Source: Paludibacteraceae bacterium (GTDB lineage Bacteria > Bacteroidota > Bacteroidia > Bacteroidales > Paludibacteraceae). Taken from it: a DNA stretch of 64,000 nucleotides. The stretch's first letter is position 1. Every line of letters begins with the position of its first letter. The stretch is from the NCBI GenBank assembly GCA_017478225.1, contig JAFVDX010000032.1:1-64000 (forward strand). The letters run 5' to 3'. The notes beneath the pieces are model-generated. The model saw only the letters and a program-made list of their open reading frames with translations, did not search any database and had not been told where the DNA came from. The translations under genes and the position numbers were made by a program. This document shows, piece after piece, positions 61,273-64,000 of the stretch.

Positions 61273-61330
61273 AATTGTATTTTTTTTAGATTATTTATAT
61301 GCTTTAGATAATTCCGAAGATAATTCAGAT

Positions 61331-62104
61331 TTAGTAGAATTTGATTGGACTCTTGTCGGAGTCGGCAAACACACAATCTACTTTGCCGCAGAGCAATTCT
61401 GCGAATATCTCTTTGGTGTATTGCTCGCTTTCAAAATGGCCTATGTCAAGCACATTTATTCTGCCATCTGCTTTTTGAAATTCATGATATTTGAAATCGG
61501 CTGAGATATATGCATCGGCTCCCTGCTTGATAGCCTCGTCCATAAATTCGCTTCCCGCACCACCACACATAGCAACAGTAGTTATCTTGTTTTCTGCACT
61601 TGATCTGGCTACATAACGCACAGCAGGAACACAAAATGTGTCTTTTACTTTCTTTAGAAATTCCTCAAAACTAAGTGGCATAGGCAACCTACCAATAACT
61701 CCCAAACCCGTCTCTTGACTGACTTCTGCAAGTATATGGTATTTGGTAATTCCTAATTTCTCTGCCATTCGTCCGCTCACGCCATGAAGGTAACAGTCCA
61801 TAGCAGTGTGTGAGGAATATAACACCAATCCGTGTCGTAGCGCTTTGATTACGCAACGCTCTTGCGGAGTAAGGCCCTCTATAGTTTTTAGACCATGAAA
61901 AAGTAAAGGATGATGTGAGATAATCATTTGACACTGCTTGTCAATTGCTTCTTGAACAACAGCATCAGTGATGTCTGTACAAAGCAACACCCGGGCAACC
62001 TGAGTTTCCCTACTACCAACCTGCAGCCCCGAATTGTCCCACCCCTCTTGCTGCGTCAGCGGCGCTACAGATTCTATGATATTGATTACCTCACGGGCAG
62101 TCAT
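61331..62104 (-). CDS. Nif3-like dinuclear metal-centre protein
   Basis: 257 residues. Metal ligands appear in I-I-S-H-H-P-L-L-F (two His), S-S-H-T-A-M-D (His, Asp) and near the end D-I-G-H-F-E-S-E-Q (His, Glu), the arrangement of the NIF3/GTP cyclohydrolase I type 2 family. Many Bacteroidota homologues have a middle insert of about 100 residues; this one lacks it and matches the short E. coli YbgI type. The family forms hexamers, and the activity is not established. It is followed by the zinc-ribbon gene after 58 bases. Confidence 0.92.
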   Translation of the reverse strand: MTAREVINIIESVAPLTQQEGWDNSGLQVGSRETQVARVLLCTDITDAVVQEAIDKQCQMIISHHPLLFHGLKTIEGLTPQERCVIKALRHGLVLYSSHTAMDCYLHGVSGRMAEKLGITKYHILAEVSQETGLGVIGRLPMPLSFEEFLKKVKDTFCVPAVRYVARSSAENKITTVAMCGGAGSEFMDEAIKQGADAYISADFKYHEFQKADGRINVLDIGHFESEQYTKEIFAELLCGKVDCVFADSDKSPIKFY

Positions 62105-62167
62105 TTATCTTGTTAAAAGCAAAAAGCAATTATGTTTTTATCTTGGACCATGCTTCTTACTTTTCTC

Positions 62168-62692
62168 TTACCCTCTCTTTGCACCAACACCTGTCTTAAC
62201 TGATGTGGCGGCCGACTTCTGAGTCTTTACTTGTTGCTTTTGGTTAATATGCTTTTCTTCTTTCTTCTCCTCTGATTTTACATTATCTTCCGACTCTTCT
62301 TCTATATTAAAGTCGGTGATTCCCTTTTCAATAAGCAGATTATACCATAACAGCAGTTTACGAATGTCTGAAGGATAAACTCTATCGCGGTCGAAATCGG
62401 GAACTATCTCGCCAAAGAAATTGCGCAACTCATCGTTGCTCATCTTTTTGATATCTGATTCTATAGGCTTGTTCTCTTGTTTGGTCTGAAGCGCAATCAG
62501 TACCTCGTTGAGCGGCTTGTCCTCACTCATGGTGTACATGGAAATATCTGCCAAACTAACTATTTTGTCGCGGGCGTATGTTGGCATGCGCTTACCATCT
62601 ATTAACGACTCAACAATAAGCATGTTGTTGCCGCGACTTACTAACTTAAATAAACCCGGTTTGCCTGTAACGGCGAGTATGTCCTTAAGCAT
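62168..62692 (-). CDS. DUF5606 protein
   Basis: 174 residues. It starts M-L-K-D-I-L-A-V-T-G-K-P-G-L-F-K-L, which matches the DUF5606 family, a Bacteroidota-only group. The first 130 residues are a compact domain with G-K-R-M-P-T-Y-A-R-D-K and D-R-V-Y-P-S-D-I-R-K. The tail from about 135 is a charged, Lys-, Glu- and Gln-rich disordered segment. The function is unknown. It has a promoter and a leader hairpin of its own. Confidence 0.88.
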   Translation of the reverse strand: MLKDILAVTGKPGLFKLVSRGNNMLIVESLIDGKRMPTYARDKIVSLADISMYTMSEDKPLNEVLIALQTKQENKPIESDIKKMSNDELRNFFGEIVPDFDRDRVYPSDIRKLLLWYNLLIEKGITDFNIEEESEDNVKSEEKKEEKHINQKQQVKTQKSAATSVKTGVGAKRG

Positions 62693-62720
62693 ATATGATA
62701 TGTTTTATTTTTATAAACAA

Positions 62721-62758
62721 CCGCTACCAAAGCAAGTGATTACTATTCTTGGTAGCGG
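62721..62758 (-). terminator. Perfect 10-base hairpin between a T9SS gene and DUF5606
   Basis: CCGCTACCAA at 62721-62730 pairs with TTGGTAGCGG at 62749-62758 (loop of 18). On the minus strand it follows the 62804 stop by about 45 bases, and TTGTTTAT follows it, so it probably ends that gene. The DUF5606 promoter (62762-62793) lies upstream of it, so it would also sit in the leader of DUF5606. Confidence 0.65.
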
Positions 62759-62761
62759 CTG

Positions 62762-62793
62762 CAAAATTATTTATTTTTTTCTGATTGCACAAA
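62762..62793 (-). promoter_or_regulatory. Promoter of DUF5606
   Basis: Minus strand: TTTG (62790-62793), 20 bases, TAATTTTG (62762-62769), placed between the stop of the 62804 gene and the hairpin. Confidence 0.7.
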
Positions 62794-62803
62794 TTATTTT
62801 CTT

Positions 62804-64000
62804 CTATTTGACTATTACTTTCTGAGTATTATGTGACCCTCTTAATACATATACCCCTGCTTCAAGCACTATCTCTTGTTGTGAGCCTTGAGTGAGAGTA
62901 AGCGTTTGAACAAGTTGTCCGGCTGTAGTATATAGTCCGACAATATCATTTGTGCTGGATGTGATTACCATTGCACCGCTCGCACCTACTGCCACCCAAC
63001 CTTTGTCGCCAATCAGGTTTTCCCATGCAGTGGTTATCTGGGGCTCTTCAACTTGCTCCTGGGGGGCTTCATCTTCAAAAGTAGCATGACCACTGCGCGC
63101 AATCGTCTTTACCCTTCCACCATTGCTGTTAGTAACATTGGCAAACAACGCACTCTCTGTGGGACGAAGCACTGCACCATTGTCGTTGGCAGTGTAGTAA
63201 TCGCTCTTAGCATCATAAGTGAATACACGCTTGGTTGTTGTTATGTTCTCAAACGATATATTACCTGCCAATACCGCATCTGAATTTGCTATTGAATATG
63301 CTTTGTTAAGTTGCTCCACTGCAGCCGACATTCCATACATAGTCTGATGTCCCTTACCCTGCAAAACAACATATTTATCTGTCCAATAGTCATAGCCGTC
63401 AAAAGTAGGGCAATTGGTGCAGTAAGGGAACATTATAGCATAAGTGTGACCTTGCTTCATAATTACATCACCTTCCTGCTGCGCAATTTTCCATTTCGAC
63501 TCAAGTTCTTCGCCGTTGAAGTGCCAACTCTCATGCTCACCATCGCTGTCAATCTGGTAGAGATAATAATCTGAGTATCTTGCATTCTTACCATTATAAT
63601 ATACCAAATCATATATCTTGGCGCCGGAGTTGTCCTGTATGAATTTATTTACTATTCCAAACAACGACAATGTTGTCGGACGCTCGGCATTTACATACTG
63701 CGAGAGATAATCATTAAATTCTTTGGTAACGACTTGCTGCTCTGCCAATGCAGTGGCGCGGTCTTTATTTTCCCATTTTGCCTCGTCGTCTAATTCCAAA
63801 ACATACACCTCTGTTATGTCGAACGGAGCCACAAACATACGCCATTTGTCGGCACTATCCACCTGCATGAGCATCGACATCTCGCCATCCACCTCGTAGT
63901 TGTTATTGTTAAGTATAGGTTGATATGCGGCATCCTTGCCCTCGTATGCCTGTTGAGCGTCTGTGATTTCCTGATAAAGCAGATTGCGGCTTACTGTTGC
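62804..64000 (-). CDS. Secreted T9SS-cargo protein, 5' end outside window
   Basis: The frame is open to base 64000, so about 398 C-terminal residues are visible and the start lies beyond the window. The visible part has many Tyr and Asp residues in beta-rich stretches, with N-G-K-N-A-R-Y-S-D-Y-Y and C-T-N-C-P-T-F near the middle. The last 70 residues have G-L-Y-T-T-A-G-Q-L-V-Q and L-E-A-G-V-Y-V-L-R, ending in K-V-I-V-K, a T9SS type A sorting domain. No catalytic motif is seen in this part. It is probably a large exported surface or released protein. Confidence 0.85.
   Translation of the reverse strand, partial: ATVSRNLLYQEITDAQQAYEGKDAAYQPILNNNNYEVDGEMSMLMQVDSADKWRMFVAPFDITEVYVLELDDEAKWENKDRATALAEQQVVTKEFNDYLSQYVNAERPTTLSLFGIVNKFIQDNSGAKIYDLVYYNGKNARYSDYYLYQIDSDGEHESWHFNGEELESKWKIAQQEGDVIMKQGHTYAIMFPYCTNCPTFDGYDYWTDKYVVLQGKGHQTMYGMSAAVEQLNKAYSIANSDAVLAGNISFENITTTKRVFTYDAKSDYYTANDNGAVLRPTESALFANVTNSNGGRVKTIARSGHATFEDEAPQEQVEEPQITTAWENLIGDKGWVAVGASGAMVITSSTNDIVGLYTTAGQLVQTLTLTQGSQQEIVLEAGVYVLRGSHNTQKVIVK

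Overview
The window is a stretch of a Bacteroidota chromosome, most likely order Bacteroidales. The support is: C-terminal type IX secretion (T9SS) sorting domains on several secreted proteins, TonB-dependent and PorT-like outer-membrane proteins, Bacteroidota-specific families (DUF3127, DUF5606, a GldG-like protein, peptidase C10 with a Spi-type propeptide), and repeated Bacteroidota-type promoters (TTTG, 19-20 bases, TAnnTTTG). The DNA is AT-rich with normal codon use. It holds housekeeping genes mixed with envelope, surface-glycan and secreted-enzyme operons. There are about 57 intact genes, two decayed genes and one tRNA; the genes at both window edges are cut.

Layout. 1-1347 is the end of a repeat-built T9SS cargo protein with its terminator. 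1529-6640 (+) carries a lipoprotein, glmM, surE, a small membrane protein, lpxB and a beta-barrel protein. 6548-12606 (-) is a tight six-gene operon led by lptB and running through a Kelch lipoprotein, a Wzi-like barrel, two family-2 glycosyltransferases and an O-antigen-ligase-like protein. 12683-13687 (-) is a PfkB kinase; 13875-18103 (+) holds pgk, an SSB-like DUF3127 protein, an odd metallophosphoesterase, tsaE and a barrel protein. 18126-18425 is the wreck of a Schlafen/RecG-like regulator. 18593-22302 (-) has a SurA-like lipoprotein, a pseudouridine synthase and topB; 22487-23176 (+) is a cytidylate-kinase-like gene.

23228-30411 (-) is an operon of three secreted proteases (C10, M6, M6) ending, by a 4-base overlap, in exonuclease III. 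tRNA-Lys lies at 30736-30808 (-). 31100-37365 (-) is a capsule/exopolysaccharide operon: two Wza-like lipoproteins, a Wzc-like tyrosine kinase with a Gly-Tyr tail, gmd and fcl. 37436-40677 (-) is trkA and dxs. 40822-48336 (+) is an envelope-biogenesis run: a secreted protein, a TrmH methyltransferase, a PpiC isomerase, a GldG-like protein, a LysM-periplasmic-binding fusion and a PorT-like barrel, followed by a T9SS nuclease. 49967-52085 (-) is a complete queuosine-precursor operon, queF-queC-queD-queE. 52301-54187 (-) is a TonB-dependent receptor; 54308-58236 (+) is prfC, a secreted nuclease and an M23/LysM peptidase. 58383-60287 (-) is a small, very AT-rich accessory patch with a lipoprotein gene broken by one nonsense codon and one frameshift, a membrane protein and a membrane-tethered HTH protein. 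60511-62692 (-) is a zinc-ribbon coiled-coil protein, Nif3 and DUF5606; the window ends inside another T9SS cargo gene.

Most of the window serves the envelope: lipid A (lpxB), LPS export (lptB), O-antigen and capsule sugars, outer-membrane protein folding, peptidoglycan remodelling, and T9SS-exported proteases and nucleases that would feed a TonB-linked scavenging lifestyle. I see no phage, insertion sequence, CRISPR array or defence island. The least explained parts are the lptB-led glycan operon with its Kelch lipoprotein, the LysM-binding-protein fusion beside GldG, the Gly-Tyr kinase tail, and the decaying patch near 58.4-60.3 kb.
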